A DNA stretch of 64,000 bases from Herbaspirillum rhizosphaerae (GCF_001189965.1 NZ_LFLU01000002.1:62001-126000); one strand, 5' to 3'; positions 17,006 to 26,546 are shown, counted from the stretch's first letter. The notes: a model not told the origin generated them from the letters alone. Made by a program: numbers and translations.

Positions 17006-18388
17006 ATGGATACAGGAGTCAACGGCGCCGCTCATACCGCGATGGGGCCGCGGGCGGTGACCGCCGCCACCATCGGCACCGCGCTGGAGTGGTTCGATTT
17101 CACCTTGTACGGCGCCGTGTCGGCGACCGTGCTGCCCAAGCTGTATTTCCCTTCCATGGACCCGACCAACGCCCTGCTGGCGTCGCTCGGGACCTTCGGC
17201 GTCGGCCTTGCGGCGCGTCCGCTCGGCGCCATCATCTGCGGCCACCTCGGCGACAAGCTGGGGCGGCGCAACCTGATGCTCGGCACCGTCACCATCATGG
17301 GCCTGGCGTCGGTGCTGATGGGATTGCTGCCGACCTATGCGCAGATCGGCGTGTGGGCGCCGATCCTGCTGGTGCTGCTGCGGATCATCCAGGGTTTCGC
17401 GCTGGGCGGCGAGTCTACCGGCGCGCAACTGATGGCGCTGGAGCATGCCGCCGCCGATCGCCGCGGCAAGTATTCCGGCCTGCTCGGGTTGTGTTCGCCG
17501 CTCAGTCAGATCATGGCCAATGGCGTGCTGTTGCTGCTGGCTTCCATCCTGTCTGCGGACGCCTTTGAAAGCTACGGCTGGCGCATCCCCTTCGTGCTCA
17601 GTTTCATCCTCGTGATCGTCGGCATCTACATCCGCCTCAAGGTCAACGAGACGCCGGCCTTCGTCGAACTCAAACGCACGGCCGTCGCGCAGGCCGGCAG
17701 TCCGTTGAAGGATGCCGTGAAGTTCCACTACAAGACCGTGCTGCGCCTGATGTTTTTCTTCTGCGGCCCGGCAGCGATCTTTTATCTGATCGTGGTGTTC
17801 TCGCTGAGCTACATCACCAAGACGCTGGAAGTACCGAAGCAAACCGGCTTCCTGCTGCTGATGGGCGCCAACGTCTGCGCCATCTTCGGCGCGCTGGGCG
17901 GCGGCATCCTGAGCGACAGGATCGGCCGCAAGAAAGCGCTGGCGCTGGGCTCGATCGCGACCCTGCTGATCCTGTTCGTGTACTTCGCGATCCTCGACAC
18001 CAAGAGTTTCGTGCCGATGCTGATCATCATGGGATTGTTTCTCGGCTTCACGCAATTCCAGAGCGGCATCCAGCCGGTGGCGTTTGCCGAAGCGTTTCCG
18101 ACCAACGTGCGCTACTCCGGTTCGGCGCTGGCCTACACCGGCGCCAACCTGCTGACCGGCGGCCCGATGCCGGTGGTGGCAGTGTGGCTGCTCAGCGTAT
18201 TCCACGGATCGCCGTGGGGCGTGGTGGGCGTGTGCGTTGCACTGAATCTGCTGTCGCTGGCGATGATTTTGATCGGACCGGAAACCAGGGGCATCGACAT
18301 GAACCGGGTCGATCCGGTTGCGCAAGCCGGTGACACACATGCCGGCAACGTGATGTCCGCCGATGTGCACCGTCATCGCGCCACCTGA
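17006..18388 (+). CDS. MFS metabolite:H+ symporter (MHS/ShiA-like)
   Basis: A 460-residue inner-membrane transporter with 12 predicted helices. Family signatures include ATIGTALEWFDFTLYGAVSA at the N-terminus, the loop 2-3 motif GHLGDKLGRRNLML, and RIIQGFALGGESTGAQLM in helix 4, characteristic of MHS carriers for shikimate, alpha-ketoglutarate or similar acids. It is followed after 50 bp by a type II dehydroquinase and is divergent from an IclR regulator. This suggests import of a quinate/shikimate-type compound. CAGGAGA precedes the ATG. Confidence 0.9.
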   Translation: MDTGVNGAAHTAMGPRAVTAATIGTALEWFDFTLYGAVSATVLPKLYFPSMDPTNALLASLGTFGVGLAARPLGAIICGHLGDKLGRRNLMLGTVTIMGLASVLMGLLPTYAQIGVWAPILLVLLRIIQGFALGGESTGAQLMALEHAAADRRGKYSGLLGLCSPLSQIMANGVLLLLASILSADAFESYGWRIPFVLSFILVIVGIYIRLKVNETPAFVELKRTAVAQAGSPLKDAVKFHYKTVLRLMFFFCGPAAIFYLIVVFSLSYITKTLEVPKQTGFLLLMGANVCAIFGALGGGILSDRIGRKKALALGSIATLLILFVYFAILDTKSFVPMLIIMGLFLGFTQFQSGIQPVAFAEAFPTNVRYSGSALAYTGANLLTGGPMPVVAVWLLSVFHGSPWGVVGVCVALNLLSLAMILIGPETRGIDMNRVDPVAQAGDTHAGNVMSADVHRHRAT

Positions 18389-18438
18389 ACCCTGTTTCGA
18401 TTCACCGCACGCACTACATCTCTGAAGGATTGCATTTC

Positions 18439-18885
18439 ATGACCAAGCTCGTTTATGTACTCAACGGCGCCAATCTCAACATGCTCGGCAAGCGTGAGCC
18501 GCATATCTACGGCACCACCACGCTGGCCGAAATCCAGCAGCGCACGCTGGCGACGGCGCGCGAGCTGGGTCTGGAATGCGAATTCCGCCAGACCAATCAC
18601 GAAGGCGTCATGGTGGACTGGCTGCACGAAGCCTTCGAACGCGAAGCCGGCGTGATCATCAACCCGGCCGGTTTCTCGTTCTCGTCGATACCGGTGCTGG
18701 ACGCCGTCAAGCTGTTGCACACGCCGGTGATCGAACTGCACATCACCAACATCCACCGGCGCGAAGAAACGCATCGCCACTCGCTGATTTCGCTGGCGGC
18801 GACCGGCGTGATCTGCGGGCTGGGGGCGGCCGGTTATCCGCTGGCGGTGCGCGCGATGGCGCAGGCTCTGGAGGATGCCGGCTGA
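18439..18885 (+). CDS. aroQ: Type II 3-dehydroquinate dehydratase-like protein
   Basis: A 148-residue flavodoxin-like enzyme. The family interconverts 3-dehydroquinate and 3-dehydroshikimate, in biosynthesis or quinate catabolism. In the numbering of the Mycobacterium enzyme, Arg19, Tyr24 (REPHIYG), Asn75, Glu99, His101 and Arg108 are present. The normally conserved His81 is replaced by Phe (INPAGFSFSS instead of a YTHTS-like stretch). The NGPNLN motif also reads NGANLN. The context with an MHS carrier and IclR suggests a catabolic paralogue rather than the housekeeping copy, perhaps with altered substrate. The ATG at 18439 follows GAAGGA. Confidence 0.85.
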   Translation: MTKLVYVLNGANLNMLGKREPHIYGTTTLAEIQQRTLATARELGLECEFRQTNHEGVMVDWLHEAFEREAGVIINPAGFSFSSIPVLDAVKLLHTPVIELHITNIHRREETHRHSLISLAATGVICGLGAAGYPLAVRAMAQALEDAG

Positions 18886-19068
18886 CACCTCGTCGCGGTG
18901 TCCGATTCTGTCCCAAGCTTGTCCGCCCGGCGTCTTGCCGCCGGGGATGGGGATCGTAAGATGAATGCCTGGCCGAAACGCAGACGATGAAGTCGGCACG
19001 GCAGAGGCGGGCGGTTTTTTGTAGAATGCCCGCTTCCCCTTCATTTTTGCATTCACCTAAGGCCCCTC

Positions 19069-19983
19069 ATGCAAGCCCACCCCATGCGTTCCTCCCATCT
19101 GGCGCTCGTGCTGCTCGTCATCCTGGTCTGGGGCGTCAACTTCGCCATCATCAAGGTTGGCCTGAATGGTGTGCCGCCGATGCTGCTGGGCAGCCTGCGT
19201 TTCATCCTGGCGGCGTTTCCGGCCTTGCTGTTCCTGCGTCCGCCCAAGGTGCCGCTACGTCTCTACCTGGCCTTCGGTCTGACCATGTCGGTCGGCCAGT
19301 TCGCCTTCCTGTTCAGCGCGATTCATGTCGGCATGCCGTCCGGGCTGGCGTCGCTGGTTCTGCAGTCGCAATCCTTCTTCACGCTCTTGCTGACCGTATT
19401 GTGGCTGCGTGAAAAATGGCGCGCCAATCAACTCGCCGGGCTGTTGCTGGCGGCCGGCGGCCTGATGCTGATCGGCAGCGCGCACGGCGCTTCCATGCCC
19501 TTGCTGGGTTTCCTGCTGACGATTGCGGCGGCCGCCATGTGGGCGTGCGGCAATATCGTCAGCCGCGCGGTGGGACGTTACGGCCCGATGAATCAGCTGG
19601 CCTTCGTGGTGTGGGCCAGCCTGGTGCCGCCGTTGCCGATGTTCGCGTTATCGTGGGTGATGGAAGGCCCTGCCGCCATCGGCTCGGCGCTGCAGCACAT
19701 GAGCTTGCAGTCGTTTGCGGCGGTGGCCTACATCGCCTGGGCGTCGACCTTGTTCGGCTATGCGGTGTGGAATTTCCTGATCGCGCGCTATTCGGTCAAT
19801 CGCGTGGCGCCGTTCACCTTGCTGGTGCCGCTGGTGGGTTTGACCACCGGCTGGCTGGTCTTCGGCGAAGCGCTGCAGGCGATCCACTTTATCGGCGCCG
19901 CGCTGCTGATGGTGGGGCTGATCGTCAACCTGTTCGGCGCATCGCTGTTCGCGCGCCTGAACTGGAAAACCCGTCAATCCTGA
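19069..19983 (+). CDS. eamA: EamA/YdeD-type DMT-superfamily exporter
   Basis: A 304-residue inner-membrane protein with ten predicted helices as two EamA repeats. It closely resembles E. coli EamA (YdeD), an O-acetylserine/cysteine exporter: VWGVNFAIIKVGL, RFILAAFPALLFLRPPKVPL, GMPSGLASLVLQSQSFFTLL, WACGNI, and VAPFTLLVPLVGL. A second in-frame ATG at 19084 is an alternative start. The gene stands alone and converges with the LysR gene after 16 bp. Confidence 0.85.
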   Translation: MQAHPMRSSHLALVLLVILVWGVNFAIIKVGLNGVPPMLLGSLRFILAAFPALLFLRPPKVPLRLYLAFGLTMSVGQFAFLFSAIHVGMPSGLASLVLQSQSFFTLLLTVLWLREKWRANQLAGLLLAAGGLMLIGSAHGASMPLLGFLLTIAAAAMWACGNIVSRAVGRYGPMNQLAFVVWASLVPPLPMFALSWVMEGPAAIGSALQHMSLQSFAAVAYIAWASTLFGYAVWNFLIARYSVNRVAPFTLLVPLVGLTTGWLVFGEALQAIHFIGAALLMVGLIVNLFGASLFARLNWKTRQS

Positions 19984-19999
19984 GCGGGCTCATTCAATC

Positions 20000-20896
20000 T
20001 CATTTGTTCCAGAACGGACTCTGCCAGGCATCCAGCGCGTCGAGAAAGACGCGCAGCCTGGCCGGCAGGAACTTGCGCGTCGGGTAGAGCGCATGCACCG
20101 GGATCTTCGGTGAACTCCACTTCGGCAAGACGCGTTGCAAGCGGCCGTCGGCCAGCATCTCGTCGCAGTAATTGAAGGGCAGCAGGCCGATGCCGTGGCC
20201 CTTGTACGTGAAGTGGCTCACGCTGTTGAAATCGCGACTGGAGATCGCGCCGGAGACATGCACAGACGCCTGCTTCTTGCCGCTGACCAGATCCCACTTC
20301 GCCTCGTTGTTTTTTCCGTTCATCAGCACGCACTGATGCGCGCGCAGGTCTTCCGGCTTTACCGGCAGCGGCCGCCCCTCCAGATATGACGGCGTCGCCA
20401 CCAGATAGCGGATGTTGGTACCCAACTTTTTCGCAATCAGGCTTGAGTCTTCCAGCTCGCCGAAGCGGATCCCGACGTCAATGTTCTGCGCAACGAAATT
20501 AACGAACTCATTCGTGATGAACAGATCGATCCGGATGCGCGGATAGTTCTTCAGAAAATCCGACACGAAGTTCAGAAACGCCTCTTCCCGCAGCACCACG
20601 GGAACGGTGATGCGCAGGATGCCTTCCGGTTTCTTCTGCGTCTGCGTCAGCACGCGCTCGGCATCGGCCAGGATGCTCAGCGGCTCCTGGCATTGATGGA
20701 AATAATCCAGTCCCTGCACCGTCAGCGTCAGCTTGCGCGTGGTCCGCTGCAGCAGGGTGACGCCCAGTTGCTGCTCCAGTTCCGAGATGCGGCGGCTGAC
20801 CGTCGACACCGGCATGCCCAGCGCGTGCGCAGCCCGGCTGAAGCTCTCGAACTGAGCCACCTTCACAAATATCGCAATGTCGTTGAGATCCGCCAT
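20000..20896 (-). CDS. LysR family transcriptional regulator
   Basis: A 298-residue regulator with an N-terminal winged helix (IAIFVKVAQFESFSRAAHAL, MPVSTVSRRISELEQQLGV, LLQRTTRKLTLT) and a periplasmic-binding-like effector domain. It falls in the common DsdC/AaeR-like LysR group without a known effector. The ATG at 20896 gives the usual MADLNDIAIF start; the ORF extension to 20932 covers palindromic operator DNA and was rejected. It is divergent from the AhpD-like gene. Confidence 0.92.
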   Translation of the reverse strand: MADLNDIAIFVKVAQFESFSRAAHALGMPVSTVSRRISELEQQLGVTLLQRTTRKLTLTVQGLDYFHQCQEPLSILADAERVLTQTQKKPEGILRITVPVVLREEAFLNFVSDFLKNYPRIRIDLFITNEFVNFVAQNIDVGIRFGELEDSSLIAKKLGTNIRYLVATPSYLEGRPLPVKPEDLRAHQCVLMNGKNNEAKWDLVSGKKQASVHVSGAISSRDFNSVSHFTYKGHGIGLLPFNYCDEMLADGRLQRVLPKWSSPKIPVHALYPTRKFLPARLRVFLDALDAWQSPFWNK

Positions 20897-20902
20897 GCCG
20901 CG

Positions 20903-20942
20903 ATATTTCCATAAATGGAAAAGAAATTCCACATATTTCCAT
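20903..20942. promoter_or_regulatory. Candidate LysR operator: palindrome plus direct repeat
   Basis: TTTCCAT-AA-ATGGAAA (20906-20921) is a perfect 16-bp palindrome just upstream of the LysR start. ATATTTCCAT occurs at 20903-20912 and again at 20933-20942, exactly 30 nt apart, so both copies face the same side of the helix. Confidence 0.6.
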
Positions 20943-21030
20943 CTAATCAGGCAAGCGCATTTGCTTCATTCTCCTGTCTACGCCATCCGGCATCCCCGCT
21001 GACGCAACACCGATAACCCTGAGTTTCTCC

Positions 21031-21579
21031 ATGAAAACCCTGAAACCGCTCACCATCGAATCCGTGCCCGATAACGCCAGGGCGAGCATGGCGTTCGTGA
21101 AAAAACGGCTTGGATCGATTTCCAACCTGATGGCCACGCTCGGCAATTCGCCGGCGATGCTCAATGGCTATCTGGCGCTGGACGCCGCATGGGACACCAC
21201 CGTGCTCACGGCGCGCGAGCGGCAACTGGTGCTGCTGACGGCCTCGGTCGAGAACAAATGCCTGTACTGCATCGCCGCACATTCCACCACGCTGGCCGGC
21301 ATGCGCGTCGATGCGGAAATCATCAAGTCGGTGCGCAATCGTACGCCCTTGCAGCATGGCGGCCTGGACGCACTGGTCGGGTTGACACGCGAGCTGGTCA
21401 ACGAGCGCGGCTTTGTCGGCGAGATCGCCAAGCAGAAATTCTTCGCAGCAGGCTATGACGAAATCGTCCTGATGGAAATCCTGATCGGGGTCGCGCTCAA
21501 GACCATGAGCAACTACCTCGATCATCTCAATCCCATCTCGATCGACACGGTCTTCCAGGAACAAGCCCAGGTGCGGTAG
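21031..21579 (+). CDS. Carboxymuconolactone decarboxylase/AhpD-like peroxidase-fold protein
   Basis: A 182-residue helical protein of the CMD/AhpD family. The redox motif CLYCIAAHS supplies Cys77, Cys80 and His84, the residues used by AhpD-type alkylhydroperoxidases. The LTARERQLVLLTASVENKC stretch is typical of the family. It probably reduces peroxides or carries a related thiol chemistry. It is the first gene of a likely unit with an SDR, a RidA protein and an MFS carrier, divergent from the LysR regulator. Confidence 0.85.
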   Translation: MKTLKPLTIESVPDNARASMAFVKKRLGSISNLMATLGNSPAMLNGYLALDAAWDTTVLTARERQLVLLTASVENKCLYCIAAHSTTLAGMRVDAEIIKSVRNRTPLQHGGLDALVGLTRELVNERGFVGEIAKQKFFAAGYDEIVLMEILIGVALKTMSNYLDHLNPISIDTVFQEQAQVR

Positions 21580-21658
21580 GGCCGGGGACGACAAGAACTT
21601 TTGCTTCACACACGCAGTTAGTCATCTACTTATTCAGTTATTCACAAGGAGCACTACC

Positions 21659-22384
21659 ATGAGCACGAACAAAACCATCATCATCACCGGCGCATCGCAA
21701 GGCATCGGCGCCGGCCTGGTGCAGAACTTTCTCGACCGCGGGTACAACGTGGTCGCCACCTCGCGTAGCATCGTCCAGCGCGGCGCCTTCACGGCATCCG
21801 CCAATCTGGTGCTGGTTGACGGCGACATCGGCCAGGAAAAGACGGCGGCGCTCGTCGTCGCTGCCGCGCTGGAAAAATTCGGCCGCATTGACGCGCTGGT
21901 CAACAACGCCGGCATCTTCTACACCAAGCCCTTCGTCGACTACACGGAAGAAGACTTCCAGGCCTTCGTCTCGACCAATCTGCAAGGCTATCTCTACATC
22001 ACCCAGCACGTCGTGCGCCAACTGCTCAAGCAAGGCACGGGCGGCAGCGTGGTCGGCATCACCACCTCGCTGCTGGAACATCCTATCGCCGGTGTAACGG
22101 CGTCGGTGCCGATGATCACCAAGGGCGGCATCAATTCGCTGTCGACCAACCTGGCGCTGGAATACGCCAAGGACGGCATTCGTTTCAACCTGGTCGCGCC
22201 CGGCATCGTCGACACGCCCATGCATGAAAAGAATCCAAAAGATTTCCTGAAGACCCTGTCGCCGATGGGCGTGATTTCCGACGTGCAGGACATCGCCGAC
22301 GCCGTGGTCTATCTGACCGAAGCGCGCACCGTTACCGGAGAAGTGTTGCACGTCGATGGCGGCGCACACTCGGGCAAATGGTAA
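21659..22384 (+). CDS. SDR-family oxidoreductase lacking the catalytic Tyr
   Basis: A 241-residue protein with TGASQGIG at 10-17, NNAG at 82-85 and a FabG-like C-terminus (TVTGEVLHVDGGAHSGKW). At the YxxxK position it reads PMITK, so Lys155 is kept but Tyr is Pro151. Ser137 is near the expected place. Either a neighbouring residue substitutes or the enzyme has a non-standard mechanism. The stop codon overlaps the next ATG, so it is translationally coupled to the RidA gene. Confidence 0.82.
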   Translation: MSTNKTIIITGASQGIGAGLVQNFLDRGYNVVATSRSIVQRGAFTASANLVLVDGDIGQEKTAALVVAAALEKFGRIDALVNNAGIFYTKPFVDYTEEDFQAFVSTNLQGYLYITQHVVRQLLKQGTGGSVVGITTSLLEHPIAGVTASVPMITKGGINSLSTNLALEYAKDGIRFNLVAPGIVDTPMHEKNPKDFLKTLSPMGVISDVQDIADAVVYLTEARTVTGEVLHVDGGAHSGKW

Positions 22385-22872
22385 GCGCGCGCGGTATGGA
22401 TACGCCGCCGGGCGGCGCGGAGCAACGCCTGAAGGAGCTCGGCATCGTGTTGCCGGCGGCGCCTTTGCCTCTCGGTGCTTACGTCGAAGCGGTGCAGACC
22501 GGCAAGCTGCTGTTCCTCAGCGGCATCCTGCCGGTGGTCGACGGTAAGCCCAGGCATGTCGGCCGGGTGGGTGTCGAGCTCGATCTGGAAGCCGGTCGCG
22601 ACGCCGCTTTCACCGCCTGCCTGAATGCACTGGCGGTGGTGCGCGACGAGCTGGGTTCGCTCGACAAGGTGAGTCGGGTCGTGCGGCTTGCCGTCAGCAT
22701 CGTGGCCGAGCCCGATTTCCGTTCGCACCCGCTGGTGGCGGACGGCGCATCGGAACTGCTGGAGGCAGTCTTCGGCAAAGACAAGACGTCGACGCGCAGA
22801 GCGCTCGGCGTGGTCTCGCTGCCGCTGGGCGCACCGCTCGAGCTGGAGCTGATCTTCGAAATCGGGCAGTAG
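22378..22872 (+). CDS. RidA (YjgF/YER057c/UK114) family protein
   Basis: A 164-residue RidA-fold protein with QRLKELGIVLPAAPLPLGAY, LLFLSGILPVVDG and a C-terminal SLPLGAPLELELIFEIG. RidA proteins hydrolyse reactive enamine/imine intermediates, but this longer subgroup is mostly uncharacterised. Two starts are possible: ATG 22378, overlapping the SDR stop by 7 nt, or ATG 22396, which begins closer to the typical family N-terminus. Its position between an SDR and a carrier suggests a deaminating catabolic step. Confidence 0.82.
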   Translation: MVSARGMDTPPGGAEQRLKELGIVLPAAPLPLGAYVEAVQTGKLLFLSGILPVVDGKPRHVGRVGVELDLEAGRDAAFTACLNALAVVRDELGSLDKVSRVVRLAVSIVAEPDFRSHPLVADGASELLEAVFGKDKTSTRRALGVVSLPLGAPLELELIFEIGQ

Positions 22873-22906
22873 GCAATCAAGTCACCAAGCAACCAAGGAG
22901 CCGAAC

Positions 22907-24136
22907 ATGAAAGACGCACTTGCCGTCGCGAGCAATTCCTACGCACGCGACAACGCCCTGCACTGGAAGCGCAATCTGATCGTCTGCGTGTTCGGCTCCT
23001 TCACGACGCTGGTGAGCCTGACGCTGTTGTTGCCCTTCCTCCCGGTCTACGTGGAGGAGTTGGGCGTCAAACAGAATTCCGCCATCGTCTGGTGGTCGGG
23101 GATCGCCTTCGGCGCGACCTTCCTCGGCACCGGCCTGACGGCGCCGCTGTGGGGCTACCTGAGCGACCGCTTCGGCCGCAAGCCCATGCTGGTGCGCGCC
23201 GCCATCGGCATGGCGATCTTGATGCCTCTGATCGGTTGCGCGCACAACGTCTATGAGCTGAGCTTGCTGCGTCTGCTGGCCGGTGTGATCGGCGGCTATG
23301 CATCGTCATCGACCTTGCTGATTGCCACCCAGACGCCTGCCGATAAATCCGGCTGGGCGCTGGGCATCCTGTCGACCGGCGCATTGGCGGGCACCTTGAC
23401 CGGGCCGTTGATCGGCGGTCTGCTGCCCGGCTTGATCGGCATCCGTCATACTTTTTTTGCGACCGGCGCCATGATCGCGGTGGCAGCGCTGCTGACCATC
23501 GTGTTCGTGAAGGAAAACTTCGTACCGCGTCCGCGCAACAGCAATGCATCGGCGCCGGCAGCAACAAAGCATCTGCGTCTGGTCGTCGGCGCCATGTTTG
23601 CAACCGCCATGCTGGTGCTGTTCGCCAACATGTCGATCGAGCCGATCATCACGGTCTACTTGCAGGACATCCACGTTGACCGCAGCCATGTTGTGCTGGA
23701 CGCCGGCATCGTGATGGCGTCATCCGCGCTCGGCAGCATCATCATGGCCGCGCCGATGGGCAGGCTGGCCGATCGCATCGGCGGCTGGCGCGTGATCGTG
23801 TATTGTCTGACGGCGGCCGGCTTGTTGATGATCCCGCAGGCGTTCGTGTCGGCCTGGTGGCAACTGGGGATCCTGCGATTCCTGCTGGGCGCGGCGCTGG
23901 CCGGATTGTTGCCGTCGATCGCCAAGCAGATCCGGCAATCCGTGCCGGAGAGCGCCTTGGGCAAAGTGCTGGGTTATTCGCAGTCGTCGCAATATGCAGG
24001 ACAAGTGCTCGGCCCGCTGGCGGGCGGCGCGATGGGCGGCACGGTCGGCATGCGCTCGGTATTTTTTCTGACGAGCGGCATGTTGTTGTGGGGCGCCGCC
24101 GCCAATTTGTGGGCTTGCCGCAAGGTGCGCCTTTGA
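22907..24136 (+). CDS. MFS transporter (DHA1-like drug/metabolite efflux)
   Basis: A 409-residue protein with 12 predicted helices. Motif A-like GYLSDRFGRKPMLVRA is in loop 2-3, there is a helix 5 region GALAGTLTGPLIGGLLPGLI, and a repeated motif MGRLADRIGGWRVIV in the second half. It is of the multidrug/tetracycline-type DHA1 group. It follows the RidA gene by 34 bp and an AAGGAG site, so it is likely the last gene of the LysR-linked unit and may export a product or toxic intermediate. Confidence 0.87.
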   Translation: MKDALAVASNSYARDNALHWKRNLIVCVFGSFTTLVSLTLLLPFLPVYVEELGVKQNSAIVWWSGIAFGATFLGTGLTAPLWGYLSDRFGRKPMLVRAAIGMAILMPLIGCAHNVYELSLLRLLAGVIGGYASSSTLLIATQTPADKSGWALGILSTGALAGTLTGPLIGGLLPGLIGIRHTFFATGAMIAVAALLTIVFVKENFVPRPRNSNASAPAATKHLRLVVGAMFATAMLVLFANMSIEPIITVYLQDIHVDRSHVVLDAGIVMASSALGSIIMAAPMGRLADRIGGWRVIVYCLTAAGLLMIPQAFVSAWWQLGILRFLLGAALAGLLPSIAKQIRQSVPESALGKVLGYSQSSQYAGQVLGPLAGGAMGGTVGMRSVFFLTSGMLLWGAAANLWACRKVRL

Positions 24137-24170
24137 TCCATCCGGGACACGCTGCCGCAATGGGCCGCTT

Positions 24171-24635
24171 CTACAGATCGCGGCCGAGAAACCGGGTGCC
24201 CGGAACCGGGTTGAAGGTGAACGGCGTTGTTTCGGTAAAGCCGAACGAGGCATAGATGTGCTGCGCGGCAGCAAACTCCGGCAACACGTCCAGACAGATG
24301 CGGACATACCCGGCGTCGCGCGCTTCCTGCAAAATGCGCTCGACCAGACGCCGGCCGAGTTGCTCGCCGCGCGCCTCCGGACGCACATAGACGCGTTTCA
24401 TTTCGCAGATCCGGGCATCGACTTTGCGCAAGGCGACGCAGGCAAGCACGCGGTCGCCGCGCCAGGCGAGCAGCAGCCTGCCGTCGGGTGCGGCGTATTT
24501 TCCCGGCAGTGCAGCAAATTCGGTTTCGTAATCCTGAAAGCCGAGATCGACGCTGACGCTGGCTATGTATTCGCGAAAGATGTCGACGACGGCATCGCGG
24601 TCGTCAGGGAAGTGGGCGTGTCGGATTTCTGTCAT
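24171..24635 (-). CDS. GNAT family N-acetyltransferase
   Basis: A 154-residue acetyltransferase. The acetyl-CoA binding motif A is CEMKRVYVRPEARGEQLGRR, followed by VERILQEARDAGYVRICLDV and LPEFAAAQHIYASFGF. The closest impression is of the YhiN/PhnO-like small-substrate GNATs; the substrate is unknown. It converges with the MFS gene and stands alone. Confidence 0.88.
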   Translation of the reverse strand: MTEIRHAHFPDDRDAVVDIFREYIASVSVDLGFQDYETEFAALPGKYAAPDGRLLLAWRGDRVLACVALRKVDARICEMKRVYVRPEARGEQLGRRLVERILQEARDAGYVRICLDVLPEFAAAQHIYASFGFTETTPFTFNPVPGTRFLGRDL

Positions 24636-24787
24636 GCAGGAATTTTAGCGCAGCTTGTCATCCCGGCATCTTTTTCGGAATCGATGAAATGCCGCCACAG
24701 AAAAAGCAGTTCTGGAAGTAGAATTCTCCGCAGCAGGCTGATCCGAAAGCATCACGTCTTTGTATGTCCTTTCAGGAGAACCGTGTC

Positions 24788-26518
24788 ATGAATCTGTCCA
24801 AATTAAAAGTCGCCAGCCGTTTATATATCGGATTCGGCCTGGTCCTGGCACTGTTGCTGGGGATCGCCTTCTTCAGCTTCATGCGCATGGCGGTACTCAA
24901 CGACAACATCAACTTCCTGGTGAACGATCGCTACGCCAAGATCGCGCTGGTGGATACGGTTTCCAATAACGTCAATCTGGTGGCGCGGGTGGTGCGCAAT
25001 GTCGCGCTGTCCGACGACGAAGCAACGTCGAAGCAGGAGCTGGCGCGCATCACCAAAGCGCGCGCAGAAAACGACGCGACGCTGAAAAAACTCGGCGATG
25101 CGATCGTCACGCCCAAGGGCAAAGAGCTGATGGCGGCGCTCGATCGCACCGGCGCCGACTACTATGCAGAGCAGCAGAATCTGTTGAATCTGCTCACGCA
25201 GAACAAGATGGACGAAGTGAAGAAGTTATTGTTTGGCGCCATGCGGGTGAAACAGAATGCGATGTTCGAGGCGCTCAGGAATTTGTCCGATTATCAGCAT
25301 GCCGCCATGGACAAGACCGTCGCCGACAGCCAGGACACTTATCACCACACCACGGCGCTGTTGTTCGCCGTCAGCGCTGCCGCATTCTTGCTGAGCCTGG
25401 TCGCCGCCTTGCTCATCACGCGCAGCATCATTCGCCAGCTTGGCGGCGAGCCCGATTATGCGATGGCGGTGGCCAGCGATATCGCCAACGGCAATCTGGC
25501 GACGTCGATCACCTTGCGCCAGGGCGACCAGACCAGCCTGATGGCATCGATACGCGTCATGCGCAACCGGCTGGCGGAGATCGTCGGCCACGTGCGCACC
25601 GGCACCGACACCATCGCCACGGCATCCAGCCAGATCGCCATGGGCAACCTGGATCTGTCGACGCGCACCGAGCAGCAGGCCAGCTCGCTGGAAGAAACTG
25701 CATCGGCGATGGAACAACTGACCTCGACCGTGAAGCAGAACGCCGACAACGCGCGCCAGGCCAATCAGCTGGCGGCCTCCGCCTCCGAAGTGGCGATCGC
25801 CGGCGGCGACGTGGTGGGCAAGGTGGTGGAAACCATGGGCACGATCCACGAGTCATCGAAGAAGATCGTCGACATCATCAGCGTCATCGACGGCATTGCC
25901 TTCCAGACCAATATCCTGGCATTGAATGCAGCGGTGGAAGCGGCGCGCGCCGGCGAACAGGGACGCGGCTTTGCGGTGGTGGCTTCCGAAGTGCGCGGAC
26001 TGGCGCAACGCTCCGCTGCAGCAGCCAAGGAAATCAAGGCATTGATCGACAACTCGGTGGCGCAGGTCGACGCCGGCAGCAGGCTGGTGGAGCAGGCCGG
26101 CACCACCATGACCGACGTCGTCAACAGCGTCAGGCGCGTGACCGACATCGTGGGAGAGATCAGTTCAGCCAGCGAAGAACAGAGCGACGGCATCGAGCAG
26201 ATCAACCTGGCCATCACGCAGATGGATGAAGTGACGCAAAAGAATGCGGCGCTGGTGGAAGAAGCGGCCGCAGCGGCGCAATCGATGCAGCATCAGGCCG
26301 GGACCTTGCTGGAAGTGGTGAGCATTTTCAAGCTCGGCGCTGAACACGGTGCTGCGCCGAAGCTGACGCATCAAAAGACGACTGTCGACATTACTCCCGC
26401 CGCGCCCAAGCTTCCGGCGCAGGCAGCGGCTAAACCGGCAGCAAAGCCAGTCGCAAAAGCAGTTCAAACCCCCGCTGCCGTTGCACAAGACAGCGAGGCG
26501 TCATGGGAGCAATTCTGA
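24788..26518 (+). CDS. Methyl-accepting chemotaxis protein
   Basis: A 576-residue chemoreceptor. It has a first transmembrane helix near residues 12-34, a periplasmic four-helix-bundle sensor (4HB_MCP-like) to about 190, a second helix ([20 protein letters not shown]), HAMP, and a long cytoplasmic signalling hairpin with the conserved tip [20 protein letters not shown]. The C-terminus ends in SWEQF, a pentapeptide of the NWETF type that tethers CheR/CheB, after an Ala/Pro/Lys-rich linker. The ATG at 24788 follows CAGGAGA; an in-frame ATG at 24764 precedes that site and was rejected. Confidence 0.94.
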   Translation: MNLSKLKVASRLYIGFGLVLALLLGIAFFSFMRMAVLNDNINFLVNDRYAKIALVDTVSNNVNLVARVVRNVALSDDEATSKQELARITKARAENDATLKKLGDAIVTPKGKELMAALDRTGADYYAEQQNLLNLLTQNKMDEVKKLLFGAMRVKQNAMFEALRNLSDYQHAAMDKTVADSQDTYHHTTALLFAVSAAAFLLSLVAALLITRSIIRQLGGEPDYAMAVASDIANGNLATSITLRQGDQTSLMASIRVMRNRLAEIVGHVRTGTDTIATASSQIAMGNLDLSTRTEQQASSLEETASAMEQLTSTVKQNADNARQANQLAASASEVAIAGGDVVGKVVETMGTIHESSKKIVDIISVIDGIAFQTNILALNAAVEAARAGEQGRGFAVVASEVRGLAQRSAAAAKEIKALIDNSVAQVDAGSRLVEQAGTTMTDVVNSVRRVTDIVGEISSASEEQSDGIEQINLAITQMDEVTQKNAALVEEAAAAAQSMQHQAGTLLEVVSIFKLGAEHGAAPKLTHQKTTVDITPAAPKLPAQAAAKPAAKPVAKAVQTPAAVAQDSEASWEQF

Positions 26519-26546
26519 GCGTCGCTGCCGGGCCGGCCACACCAGC

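Noticed and set aside
16991-18376. 461-codon antisense frame across the MHS transporter
   Set aside because: Shadow of a clear membrane transporter; no domain and extreme Gln/His/Arg content.
18910-18960. CCCGGCG/CGCCGGG hairpin as a terminator after the dehydroquinase gene
   Set aside because: No T-run follows it and several alternative pairings exist in this GC-rich stretch.
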